Assembly (NCBI GenBank): GCA_014773175.1
Contig: VXCM01000120.1
Coordinates: 250,139-314,138 of the forward strand
Origin: Lucifuga dentata
Lineage: Eukaryota > Chordata > Actinopteri > Ophidiiformes > Bythitidae
Reading direction: 5' to 3'
Length of the DNA: 64,000 nt
A model generated the notes under the pieces. It was not told the DNA's origin, did no database searches, and saw nothing but the letters and a program-made list of their open reading frames with translations. This document shows, piece after piece, positions 37,001 to 48,497 of this stretch. How positions within the stretch are numbered: the stretch's first letter is position 1; each line of letters starts with the position of its first letter. The position numbers were made by a program, and so were the translations under genes.

Positions 37001-40000
37001 ACAATAATCGTGTAGTGAAAATCTGATAAAGTGATAGCCCTACACTAGATCTTTGATTATTTGCTGTTAATATTATTCTGTAATATTTTCTTGTTTTTGA
37101 TCTAGTAATTTACCTGTTTCTACACCTGTGGCTTCTATTTCACACCTGGTCGTTTGAGAAGAGGGAATCCCTTTGAATAGTCTCTCCCAAGGTTTCTTCC
37201 ATTTTCCTTATACAGTATAATAAGGTTTTTGAGGAGTTTTTTCATGTCTTCTTAGAGAGCTTGGGCTGGGCTGGGAACCACTAATGTGTTGGTCTGTAAA
37301 ACCCTTTGAGATCTTCTATGTGATACTGGACTAAACAAAGTGACTTGACTTAAGGTGCAGTATCTTATCATTACCTGAAGTTTGCAGTAAGTTGTAATTT
37401 TGACCTGCCAGAGGCAGAGTGGATCAACCAAACCCTTGATTTATCCTCGGGGGATCCTGAATGTCCCTTACAAATGTCATTGCAATCCATTAAATGTTTG
37501 ATATTTCACTTCAAAGTGTTGAGCTGATGGACCAACATTTAGCTGACAAAAAAATGATGTCACAGAAGAAATTCACTTATGACTACTGCCAGACAAGCAT
37601 AACAAAAATACCATAAAAGTGAAGATGAGATTCTTGATGCTGACGTTAAATGTCACTAACAAACTTTTTCTTTTTTTTTCTTTTTCTTTTTAGTGTAACA
37701 CCACAGATAGAGATTTCCCTTAAGGTCTGTGTAATACTTAAGTGTCTGTGAAAGTAATAAGTGACATTTTGTGTGCTTTATCTTACTTCTTTTGTTGCCA
37801 TTACAGCCTTGTTTAATTTAGACAATTTTGTGTTAAACTCATTAAACCATTTTTACAACACAAAACAATACTGGGAATTGCTAAAATCATTTCCCTGCGT
37901 ATAAGCTCAGTTTTGTACTGTAGGAATGGGTGTTAATATATGCTCAGTATATTGATTTTAAATAAATTTAAATGAAAATCTAAGCCATGTCTTCATTTTG
38001 TCACAAGTGTCTATGTCTAAAGTGATATAACTTTCCATAATCAATTTGAAATAATCTACAATGTACAGTGATGTACAATATACAATCCACAGCTATGAAT
38101 TACTGAGTGTGTAGTGTGGACTGAGTGTGAAAACTCACACTGAGTGTGAATTTTAATTTTTTTCATTTCAGTGCTCTGGGCTTTTGCCATAGAAAAAAAA
38201 TATAAAAGCAGTTTCTTTAAATCTCTCTCTCTTATTAATGTCAGTATTAATATTGACATTAATATTGACATTTTGCCATTTTCTCAGGAGGTTGCTGCCT
38301 TTATTCTCTGCGTGCATTTTTAAGGTGTCTGTCACTTGTCAAATTACTCAAAACCATTTGCTGTGTGACTATATCTGTATTAACTGGAGCACATTTGGTG
38401 CAGGAACCGACCCTGTTATTGCTGCAATTTTTTTTTTTTTTTTTTTTTTTAATCTTTCTTCATAATGGAATATCTGGATCTCAGAAACTGCAATAGCTAC
38501 AGTAACCATACTTTACAGATTGAGGTTCAAAGTCTCTGCTGCTACTCAAGAAACACAAACTTCATAACAGTCAATCAGTCTTATGTTGTGTTGTACCTTG
38601 TAGCTCATGAAGTTGCTGGATTCAGGGTAATACAGGTAATGATTTCCATTTCTGCCTCTAGATCATCTGACATTTCAAATAGTATCCAAAACAGTTGCTA
38701 CTCCTTTGTACAATGCTCATCTAATTTACATAAAAATTGGTGTGGGCCATCTATGACAAAAAAATCAAAAACAACTTTTTTTCTAAAATTTCCATCTAGA
38801 TTTTTTCAAAATTGTATTTACATCTAGGGTCATGTCCGTATGTAGTTTGGTCATGACTGATGAGACTGGAGAGCAAACCTGCTGCAATGTGAAGAAATTT
38901 TGCCTTATTACAGTCTGTAGTCAGTTATGAAGTCCATCATTCCATTTTTTTAGATACATTAACAGCATAAGTAATATACCGTTCTCAGAAAATACATTGC
39001 CAGACGTTTTTAAATTTGATGAAAAAGTTTGAAAATTTCTCTTAAACTATGTGACTTTTCCTCTGAATATTATCGTAAAATTGAAATTGTAAATATTAAA
39101 CACATAATTCCAATGCATACATACCAGGACACTGAAAACCCTATGTAGATGTCATAAGTACTCATTAAAAGTATGCACAATTACCCTCCACTGTATAAAA
39201 AATCAAGTGAGCATTCTTTATAATCTTATATATTCATATTTATAATCTCTTAAAATGCTCAGCATATGTCACACTAATTAACTGTGTTCAGTTGGAAAAA
39301 ACAAACAAACATGAATTTCTATCCCATGTCCACTGACAGTGCAAAGATTTTGCAGCAAATCTTCATTTCGGTTCATTATGATTTTTGAGTTTTTGTTTTC
39401 TTTAGTAATAAAACTATATACTAGATGTGTTACAGTCTATGCGCTATAATGGGAAATGTAGACAGTCTGGCTATGGTCAGTGCACATATTAACATGTCAG
39501 CATATACACTGATTAAATGCTTGATGAATTAAGTGATAATTCAGGTAGCAATGCTAATTACGTTTAAGTCTATCTCAGCCCATTAATTATACATTATATG
39601 TATGCATGTGATCACAGGTGTGTTCCTCTAATTCTGCATCGGAAGGCCTATTGAGAAATATTTGGATATTTACTGCTTAGCATTCTCTAATGCAGCACAG
39701 ACTTGTGAATGGCATTATTATAAATAAAAGGTTAAAAACTGGCTATGAGAATTAATTTTTTCCCCCTCAAATCAACCAAATCCAACCCCAGTTTGTATGT
39801 CATCACCCTAGTGATAAACATTCCCGTCCAATAGATTTCCCTTTTAAATAAGCAGAGGCAGAGGACAAATTGAAATATTTTTAAACTCTGAGTCTGTGAG
39901 ATATGATTGCACAAAAAACAAGTGGACCTAAACATCACCAACACATCACTATTACTTTGTGCATCCTCTGTATAGCTATATGGATTATCTCACGATGCAG

Positions 40001-42601
40001 TTTAAGTTCTACTTCACCTGGAAGTCACTGGCTTTGTTGTAGTGCATGTTGAGAGCTCTGAACAGTTCCGACTCTCTTCCCACAGTCAGATCCCTCACAT
40101 CGGCCACTCCTTCCATGATGGCATGCCGTGCGTACTTCTCCATCTGGATGTAGAAGAACTCTCTGAAGTTGCTGAACCACTTGATGAGCTGAGAGGTGAT
40201 ACAACGTGTGAACTGAGAATGAAACAGAAAAAAGGTAAGTGAGCTGATAAAATGTGAAGGTGAGGAAAGTCACTGTAAGCATATTTTCATGATTGCATTT
40301 GATATCTTTTTCTGACTGAAAAATTCAAACGGGGTACACAATTATATATGTCGTTTTATATGTTTTACTCAAATTTACAGTATTTATTTTAAAATATAAT
40401 AATAAAATATAAAGAATTTATGTTTTACCATGTCATTGTGCTGTCATTTTTACACCTTTGTGTATGCTAGTAATGTGATACAGTAGAATCGCATGTAAGA
40501 TTGATCATGTTTCCTTTAGTGGACATATTCTAACACATAATGTTCACAAGAAATTCATTGTCTAAATTTTTTCTCACCTGCACATCATGGAAACACGTTT
40601 TCAGCACTAGTGAGCTGGGATAACGAGTGTAGAAGAACATGAGTTTTGCTTTCTTCAGGTGGTTTGTGGTCAGACTCTCCTAAATGCACCAGAATTAAGG
40701 ATACAACACACACTTCAGAATTTGTTTGGCTTTTCTTGGTCTCATTCTCTCACAAGAATAGGAAAACTCTGGACAGTTTGTCTCAAAATTTACAAGATTA
40801 AAGGAACTTTTTAAATTCAGTTCTGTGAGATGCAAAGTTGTTGCCCCTTATAAAAGAGAAAATTTAGTGTTCATGGATAGATTCATTTTTATCAGGTGGT
40901 GATGATGATGATGATGATGGGGGGCACATCAGATTACGATTTGAAGCATGTGCTGAGGTACAGTTATCTACTATCTAGTATTTAAAAATAACTTTAAAAA
41001 TCAACAGGAGTTGCTTTTATGAAAAATCATTTTCTCTGAGACATTTTATCTCAGCATATTGCTGATCACGACTTATAGATACAAGAAAAATAATAAAATG
41101 CAAACTGATTAACTGATCAATCACTTCTATACATCAATTTAGGATTAGAAACAAAGGATACATTCAGCGCATACAGGTTATTCTTCACCAGGCTGTCTGA
41201 CTCCAGCTTGACCTGAGGGAGACACATACTTTCCAAAAGCTTGGAATCCGCTGACATATGACTCTGTGGGCTTCTGATAGATTTAGAATTGACCTTTGAC
41301 CTCACTTTGAGTGAGTTCCAAGATATGTCAAGTGTTTCCAAGTTTGCTTGACCAACTTCAGAGTATCCATCCTGGAAGGATCTGAGGGTATTTTGTTGGT
41401 TGTTATGAATATTCTCTGAAGGTTGATCTTCATATACAGCAGCGTTATGACTGAATGGGCATGGAGGTTTGATAAAATGCTGAGCTTTTGTTTTAGGTTG
41501 GAGGATAATCGTGCCATATCGGGCCAGTGGAGGTTTTTGTACAACCAAGGAGAGTGCTTCAGTTTGACCATCTGGATTTTGCTCTTCTGCATTCCCCCAA
41601 CATGAAAGTCTTGATTTATTATTTTTGCAAATTGACGAGTGCTGCTGAAGATTTATAGGAGCCATATCAGTCTCTATACTCCCCTCATCATGAGGAGACA
41701 CCTGTAAAAGCGGCAAGTTTTTAAAAATAGAGTCAACAGTCATACTGGCAGCTCTTGACAATTCATACTTTAAAACATCTGCTATCACTTTCAGTTTCTC
41801 AGGATTGGCCTGGAAGTAGTTCATCAGCTTCACCTTTTTCCATCCTTGGTATTTTCTACTTGAGTTACTCTCATTGTCGTATGAATCTGTAAGCGTGTCA
41901 CTCAGAGAAATGTCTGGAAGCTCATTCCTAGGACATTTCTCATCGACAAGGCTTTGCTTATTGATGTCAACAGGTTCAGTCGCAGCTACATGGTTAAACA
42001 TTTGGAGTTGTCCAAGATGATGATTTCTGCTTTGAAGCTGCCTTGTTGTCTGGCTCTCATGGCTCCTGTGACTCATACTAACACCTTCATTTCTTTCCAT
42101 GTGGTCCTGATGAAGAGGCAAGTTCTGCACCATTCTGCCTTCCTGAATACTATCTGACTCCTCATGCTGTTTTGCTGTCATGGTCACATCTGTGCAGTGC
42201 ATACCACTAGAGCCTGTCATGCCTTTGATTATATTTTCCACTCTAGCACGCTTTGCTTGATGGCCACTATTCTGCATGCGGTCATGGTGACCACAAGAAT
42301 TGCAGGAAGGGGACAGGTACCTTCTTGTAGGTAAAGGTGCAGTAGTGCTGTCTCTGGAGAGACAGAGATCCGGCAGGTTGGAATAGATCAAACCTGAACT
42401 AGCATTGCTGTTGTAACAAATATTATCTGGTAGAATCTTTTTACTCTCACTGCCTTTGTGCAAAATCCTAGATAGAGCTGATCCATCTGAATGTGATGAC
42501 ATGGGATCAGCTTGAAAAGACGAGAGATGCTCTGCAGCGCAGCTGTCAAGGCAGATGTTGCAGGAAGAATATGTGCCTTTACTCCAAAAGCTCAGATCCA
42601 T
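34070..42601 (-). CDS. prox2: Prospero homeobox protein 2 (PROX2)
   Basis: Nuclear homeo-prospero transcription factor. Coding exons (minus strand): 42601-41162 (480 codons, start MDLSFWSKG), 40679-40578, 40212-40018 and 34234-34070. All junctions are GT-AG in phase 0, giving 633 aa. The first exon is the variable N-terminal part, with a PROX-type [20 protein letters not shown] segment. Exon 2 carries [17 protein letters not shown], exon 3 carries [20 protein letters not shown] and [10 protein letters not shown], and the last exon carries [13 protein letters not shown] and [18 protein letters not shown]. Together these form the homeodomain fused to the prospero domain. The last exon is 5.8 kb from exon 3 because hAT and MITE elements fill the intron. 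The tail [10 protein letters not shown] is shorter and unlike the usual PROX ending. A non-coding exon lies upstream (to 42905) and the acceptor is at 42606. prox2 is convergent with ylpm1 and divergent from dlst, as in human. Confidence 0.95.
34367..34963. mobile_element. Non-autonomous hAT element with perfect target duplication
   Basis: Left end CAGGGAACCCCAAT and complement of the right end CAGTGTTCCCCAAT form the inverted repeats. The flanking 8 bp CTCTAAGG (34359-34366 and 34964-34971) are identical, the hallmark of hAT insertion. The left interior (ggcggcccgcgggccagatc) resembles Charlie-type hAT ends. The 597-bp body is AT-rich with a poly-A run split by an N at 34694 and no coding content. 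It inserted 132 bp upstream of the last prox2 exon's acceptor. Confidence 0.9.
35441..35606. repeat. Two diverged direct repeats of about 60 bp
   Basis: The block atggcaggctgcggcacgc followed by ataaagtctggcccaatcc (35441-35506) recurs as atgacaggctgcagcacgc followed by ataaagtctgacctggtcc (35546-35605). Origin is unknown. The block abuts the MITE copy that follows. Confidence 0.6.
35607..36064 (+). mobile_element. TTAA-type MITE family A, copy 3 (near complete)
   Basis: Left end (tgattttgcatatttgagcc, later ttgccaactattttcc) and right end (ggcagtaatg, later attaggctcaaacaacaaaat) are inverted copies of each other. The right end meets TTAA at 36061-36064, but no TTAA is retained on the left. 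Interior words (gccaaatcccctactctttc, cgcctgccaac, gtggaggcatat) match the copies at 52188-52783 and 63412-63680. Confidence 0.75.
36155..37042. mobile_element. hAT-like element with BED zinc-finger fossil
   Basis: The 8-bp flanks CACTGGAT (36147-36154) and CACTAGAT (37043-37050) match at 7 of 8 positions, and the ends TATGGGTGTCGC and complement TAGGGCTATCAC are weak inverted repeats. Between about 36460 and 36610 two frames read [12 protein letters not shown] and [13 protein letters not shown], the two halves of a BED finger, separated by a stop and frame change. No catalytic region remains. It lies in prox2 intron 3. Confidence 0.75.
37180..37350 (+). repeat. Fish LINE/SINE-tail repeat
   Basis: Contains tctcccaaggtttcttccat and accctttgagatcttctat followed by actggactaaacaaagtgac, resembling the 3' end of a widespread fish retroposon. 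An opposite-orientation relative is at 32386-32530. Confidence 0.65.
37360..40017. other. prox2 intron 3 remainder, no gene seen
   Basis: AT-rich intronic DNA. It includes an inverted-repeat stretch near 38235-38275 (aatgtcagtattaatattgacatt) and a poly-T run near 38430. A 120-codon open frame at 38465-38827 has no recognisable domain and is judged chance. Confidence 0.6.
40897..40920. repeat. (GAT)n microsatellite
   Basis: About seven GAT units followed by a G run, in the prox2 intron between its first and second coding exons. Confidence 0.85.
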
Positions 42602-42904
42602 GCTTGCTGGATTAGAAAAAGCAACAGTTAAAAAGAACATTATCATTGCATTATTGTGATAGATAGAAAATCAAGTGCTTTGTTGAGTTTTTGGAGATGT
42701 CCCAACACCAAATAAAAGGATGATGTTAGTATTTTGTTAATATTAATTACTATTAATCTTCTGACTTTATCCTTAATTTAAAAACAAACAATATTTTTAC
42801 TTGCACACTGGAAATTAAAAAAAAAAAAAATCAAATATTGCATAAAAAAATCAAAGATAGCATGTAGTTCCAAAAAAAAAAAAAAAAAACAGCTGCCACC
42901 TTAC

Positions 42905-43480
42905 CTGTTGCCTTTGGGAAGCAGCAGGAGTCCACGGGCAGTTTGCTGGAGCAGAGGAGGGTGCAAGCATTTCTACTCATCTCCAGAAAAGAGGAGGTGT
43001 GGTCAGATATGCTGACCTATCCCATCCTTCTACCTGCCCATAATAACACTAGATCTCTATAGTAATACACCAAGCAACCTATTGTCTCAAGTGTTGAATA
43101 ATTTATTTATAATAGGATGTCTAGTTTGACCTGTTTTCATTTATTTTACATAGAAATTAAACCTTACATTAAATAATCATATTAAGAGTAGTGACTGCGC
43201 TGGTGAATTTTCTTAAATTTACCTTAGAATTCCTTGATTAACTAGTACGTTTATTTCATGTTTGCTTTTGTGGCAAAACTTATACACATTTTCAATTTTA
43301 GCCATTTTAAGGTGTTTAAAGGTTTGTGTTACATGAGTTAATCCATCCGAGCTCCGGCGCCCCTCCCGGCCAGCCGCAGTGGTTCCTCCCGTCGCGCTGC
43401 CTCCACGTCCGGGAGCAGGGAGCTTCCCTGTCCGCTCCTTCGCTTCAGGGACACCGGGGATACGTTCGCCTGCTGACGCT
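42905..43480. promoter_or_regulatory. Divergent prox2/dlst promoter region
   Basis: On the minus strand GGCAACAG|GTAAGG marks the donor of a non-coding prox2 first exon ending at 42905. On the plus strand the GC- and CpG-rich DNA at about 43340-43480 leads into the dlst start codon. The two genes therefore start a few hundred bases apart in opposite directions. Exact transcription starts cannot be read from sequence. Confidence 0.55.
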
Positions 43481-45859
43481 ATGTTATCGCACTCAAGATG
43501 TTTGTACAGGACGCTTGGCCGCCCTCTGTCAGCGGCGAGCCAGGTATGTTAGAAAAGTAAATGGCTGAATCTGTTTTTTCTTTGACTATGGATTCGACCA
43601 AGTAAATAAAGAAGCAGCTTGTTAGCGTTTAATTGCAGCAAGGCCTCACCTACAAAGGGCATGACTGAAAACCTTCAAAGCTAGTAGCGTTAGCGAGTGT
43701 CAAACTAGGAACATTATCCGATAAAACATTAAGTTTTGTTTTATTTTTTCTAAGAGTGTGTGTAATAATTAACTTTACTTATGTATTTATTTTGCCAGCA
43801 AGTCTGCAAAACTAGCTTGGTATCAAGCTAGCTTTAAAACTGTTAGCTATAACTTAGACAGCAGTGTTTAATTCCTTCATTTCGTCAGTTTTGACATTGT
43901 TAAACAGCGAAATATGTTCATACCAAGCTAGTGTTTGCATGTTATAGCGTCGCTTTGTTGCATGACTGATGTGTGTGCTGACCTGACAGAAATAGTCCAT
44001 GTTATGTTAGACATGTATGTGCTAGGAGAGACTGACTAGCAGAGCTTTAAATCACTAGTTCAGCTGTCAAACTGCATCCAGCAGGTAACCACACTGAAAC
44101 ACGATCCATGCCGTAATAACATGTTTAGGATGATTTGTTTTTCAGAGAGGCATAGTTGTCTGCAGAAATATGTAATGGCGCAAAGTTTCTGTTAAAAAAT
44201 AAGTTAGTATAAGGCTGAAAAAAAAACCGCATCTATGAAACTAGAGCTGTGGTTCTCAATCTGGCTAGTGGAGACCTCACTGCCTCCTCACTTGATTTTG
44301 CTAATCAGGTGTGGATGAATCTGAACCTGAGGCACATCCCAGTCAAGAGTTCTCTTCCCAAACATATACTTGAATCTTCCAGATCAATATCTGGATCTGA
44401 GCTAAATTGCACCACTTGATAATCACGTGTAACAAAAATTTACTCTGTTACTGTAATGAAATACATTCAGCAAAATACTCCATAACAGTAATCTAGTGAG
44501 TTAAAACAATGGAAAAACCAGTGGTTTCGTGGCTGCATGTCATTACAAGTTTTGCTGTAGATGATGTGTTTTTCTGACAACTCCACCTTCCTCAGGCATG
44601 CTACATTAGTTGGTAATAGGTTGTTTGGCGAAGTGACGCAGACTTAAAGCAACAATGCTAACCAAGAGGCTGCTTCACTAGAGCCTCTCCCTTCAAACAT
44701 CCACCTGCATGACTCAACACACCACAGCACACCACGCACGGCAATTACCCTGACTTTATCACACTTCAATCTTTTTAGGTCATTAATGTGCCTGGTCGAC
44801 AAGCTGCGTCTGGTAAGTGCGCTGTCTGTTATCAAAATAGACTAGAGCTTTTAGCTGGAATTAGGAAGTCAAAATGTAACAAGTTCTTATTTGTTGCTAA
44901 TAAATAAACGGCCTCTTTGAGTCATTCTATCATGTTCGAGCTTCAGGAGCCACTGTAGTCATTGCTTTCCTTTTTACGAAGCTAATAACAAACTTTTGCA
45001 TGTTTTTTTTTTTTTTTTTTTNGATCGTTTACAGGAACTCTCAGCTGTAAGTGCTTATTCTGTTTTCTTTTAATGCCCTTCAGTAACCTTATCTATAGAA
45101 ACGCTTCAGTAAATGGTTCATTGTTAGCATAAGAGCTACTCTCCTTGCTTTATGTTTGTATCATAAATACACTCTAACGCAGCAAATATCTTGATGTAGA
45201 ATAAACCTAAAAGGAAGTTATCCTAGAAGGTGATTCTGCATGTTGAATAGTAATTTTTTTTTTTGTTCCACATGTTCCTCTTGACATTTAGATGTGAATT
45301 CCCATCATCAGCAAGCATCTTTCACATCAGATACTTTAAGACATCTGCTGTACACAGTATGTACCCAAACACTTATCAGTTGTTCATGTATTGAACTCAA
45401 CTCTTTATTTAATAGTTTATCTCACATAAACTACTTTGTGTTCTTTGTACAGGGGATGAAGTAGTCACGGTAAAAACTCCTGCATTTGCAGAATCTGTCA
45501 CAGAAGGAGATGTAAGGTGGGAGAAAGGTTGGTATAAGTCATAAATTACAAGTAAAATATTGTCAGGGTTCCATATTGTATTATCACTGAGCCGATAATG
45601 AAGCCGACAGAGTTTTTGCCAATAAATGAAACGGTCTTTCTTTGATTGTCTTTTAGCTGTGGGTGACTCGGTGACAGAAGATGAAGTTGTGTGTGAAATT
45701 GAGACTGACAAGGTGTGAACAAAGGAGATCCTCATCCTATAAAATACTAAATATGAAAAATATAATCGCTGCTTACTCGGAAAGAGGAAATATTAGATGC
45801 TGAACCTCTAGGATAACTCTTCATTGTTAGTTTCAAATTTTGATTTTATTGAGATCTGC

Positions 45860-45890
<31 letters not shown>

Positions 45891-48497
45891 NCCCTCTCCA
45901 GCTGCTGGGGTAATCGAGGAACTGCTGGTGCCTGATGGGGGGAGGGTGGAGGGAGGAACACCCCTTTTCAAACTCCGGAAAGGAGGTGTGCATAATTAAT
46001 GAAACCTCACAAATGATGAAATGCTGTCTTCTAAGTTGGTACTTCAGAGATGAGACTAACTGAATCACTGCTTTTTATTTTTTGCCTCTATCACCTCAGC
46101 TGTAGCTGCCAAAGCTGCGCCTTCTCCAACTGCAGAGGCACCTGCCGCTGCTACACCTCCTCCTCCGCCATCACCACCTCCTCCTCAATCAGTCCCCACC
46201 GCTATGCCTCCAGTGCCCCCAGTGACAGCACAAGCTGCCCAAGCCAAACCTGGTGTGTTTCATGGGCATACAAATCTACTTGGTTGAGCTACAGATAAAA
46301 CAAGAGTCCTTATGCAGGCGTGTGTATGACGAACCCTGTTTTGGCTCTAATGGCAGCTTGCTAATCCATGTTTTACTGTAGCTACGTAATCTGTTATATT
46401 AATGTCATCTTCTGTCATTCTCGTTCTTCGTGTAGTTTCTGCTGCCAAGCCCACCGCTGCAGCTCCACCTGCAGTACCTTCAGCAGGAGGAGCCAGAACG
46501 GAGAGCAGGGTAATGCACATGTTGATGATGCTGACGCCATCCTGATATAGCATCCCTGTGCCTTCTGCCTCTTCTGTTGAAAATCACAGCCAACTTTAGC
46601 TATAAACCGCTAACAGAACAATCATACCAGCACCATCCTTCATTTCTGGCTGGTGTTGTAACTCCTTTCTTGTTGTTCAGGTGAAGATGAACCGGATGAG
46701 GCTGAGGATTGCTCAGAGGCTGAAGGAGGCTCAGAACACCTGTGCCATGCTGACCACTTTCAACGATGTGGACATGAGGTGAGTCACAGCATCTCTACAA
46801 TCAACAAATCCAATTTAATCCACTTTGTTTCAACTGGCCTGATGCTGGTGTGTGTGCAAGCAATCGAGGAATTCACTGATGCTTTCCCCAAAAATGTTTT
46901 CCCAAATAAACAGATTATCTCTAACATGTCCTTATTTTGCTTTAGCAATATTCAGGAGATGAGGAAACTCTACAAAGATGCTTTTTTAAAGAAGCACAAC
47001 ATCAAGCTGGGTTTTATGTCGGCGTTTGTGAAGGCTGCAGCGTATGCTCTGGCTGACCAGCCTGCTGTTAATGCAGGTACGACAGAATAATACTTCACTT
47101 ACTTTTACTTTCACTGTTTTGTTTTCTTTAGTTTTTTGGTTTCTTGTTTTTCCCTCCAAATTTATTACCTTTTTTTTTGTTTTTTAAACACAGTTATTGA
47201 TGACACAACCAAAGAGATTGTCTACAGGGATTATGTAGATATTAGCGTGGCTGTGGCAACGCCAAAGGTACGACTTCTGGTTTATAAAACTGGATATTTT
47301 TAGTTTGAAAACTATTCCTAGTAGTTTTAAACTATTCCTATTCTAATTCTATTTTTCCTATTCTAATTCTAATTGTATCCTAATTAAACTATATACAGGT
47401 TATACCTGTTACGCTTTGCACATATTGAAAAGACCTGAATTCCATGTGTTTTGTCAGTCTCGTGTTCTTTGTCTAACCTGTGTTTAGGGCCTTGTTGTGC
47501 CAGTGATCCGTAACGTTGAGACCATGAACTTTACTGCTATTGAGCAAGCCATTAATGCTCTGGGAGAAAAGGTAAAACGCTGACAGTCTAAGATAAACAT
47601 AATTAAGAATAAAAGAACATCAGAAGACTTAATTGTTCCATTTAAGTAACCTTAAAATTGAAGAAATGGGGATTGTTTGTCTTGTACACCTCAGGCTTGT
47701 AATAATGAGCTTGCTGTTGAAGACATGGATGGAGGCACCTTCACCATCAGTAATGGTGGAGTGTTTGGCTCCATGTTTGGCACGCCCATCATCAACCCCC
47801 CGCAGTCTGCTATCCTGGGCATGCACGGAATCTTCGACCGACCTGTGGCTATTAATGGCAAGGTAAGACATGAATTATATGTATTTATGTTGTTTTTCTT
47901 TCACTTGGGAATTGTAGAATTGGAAAACAAAGTAGGTGATATTTAGGTTCATACATGCTGTACAGAATGTATACATTAACATTCCATTGTTACAGTGTTC
48001 TTTAGGAAATATTTCTCACATTTGGGAACATTTGATGACTTATTGATCATTTCTTATAAATATACATATATATATATATATATATATTNTTTTTTTTTTT
48101 TTTTCTTAGTATTAAATCTCAGCCTCTACAGTATGATAAATAATAAAGAGCAATATCATATGTGAACCAAAATGAGTATTTGTATATGTGAATTTAGAAT
48201 ATTAACATTATGTAATAATAGTAATAAAATAAATATCTTAGGAAATGTAGTTCCATTTCACCACCTGAGGAACGTTGCTTTACTGTCAAAGTGCTATTTG
48301 GTTCAGATGTGATGTATTTACATGCCTGCAAATGATAAAGCTGTTTGCTTTCTGTTCTGCAGGTTGAAGTGCGCCCCATGATGTACGTGGCGCTGACATA
48401 TGACCACCGGCTCATTGATGGTAGGGAAGCAGTCACCTTCCTGCGCAAGATCAAAGCGGTGGTGGAAGACCCGCGGTCGCTGCTTCTCGACATGTGA
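43481..48497 (+). CDS. dlst: Dihydrolipoamide succinyltransferase, E2 of the 2-oxoglutarate dehydrogenase complex
   Basis: Mitochondrial TCA-cycle enzyme that transfers succinyl from E1 to CoA through a lipoyl arm. Exons: 43481-43543, 44779-44812, 45035-45046, 45312-45356, 45453-45527, 45657-45712, 45892-45985 (start lost), 46100-46252, 46436-46509, 46681-46778, 46946-47076, 47194-47267, 47488-47571, 47695-47862, 48363-48497. With five missing codons this gives about 436 aa (human 453). The start [17 protein letters not shown] is a mitochondrial presequence. The lipoyl domain holds EIETDK, whose Lys is the lipoylation site. A Pro/Ala linker follows, with no E3-binding domain, as in animal DLST. 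The catalytic domain ends with [12 protein letters not shown], containing the active-site His and Asp, and LLLDM. Exons 2-4 are poorly conserved and their borders uncertain. Exon 7 begins directly after an N. Confidence 0.94.
45003..45022. repeat. Poly-T tract ending in N, just before dlst exon 3
   Basis: About 20 T followed by an N at 45022, only 12 bases before the 12-nt microexon. Sequence could be missing here. Confidence 0.85.
45863..45891. repeat. Poly-T tract and N replacing the dlst exon 7 acceptor
   Basis: A T run of about 28 ends in an N at 45891, and the next base is already coding (CCCTCTCCAGCTGCTGG, for PSPAAG). The acceptor AG and about five codons (the TSVQV-type segment next to the lipoyl lysine) are absent, so the join has lost sequence. 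Confidence 0.85.
48062..48106. repeat. (TA)n microsatellite, N and poly-T
   Basis: TA repeats to 48088, an N at 48089 and a T run after it, in the last dlst intron. Confidence 0.9.

Noticed and set aside
38465..38827. 120-codon open frame in prox2 intron 3
   Set aside because: Composition is unremarkable and no domain or splice evidence is seen. It is likely chance in AT-rich DNA.
43326..43568. 80-codon frame over the dlst first exon
   Set aside because: It is a different frame from the [13 protein letters not shown] presequence and runs through the dlst donor site into the intron.
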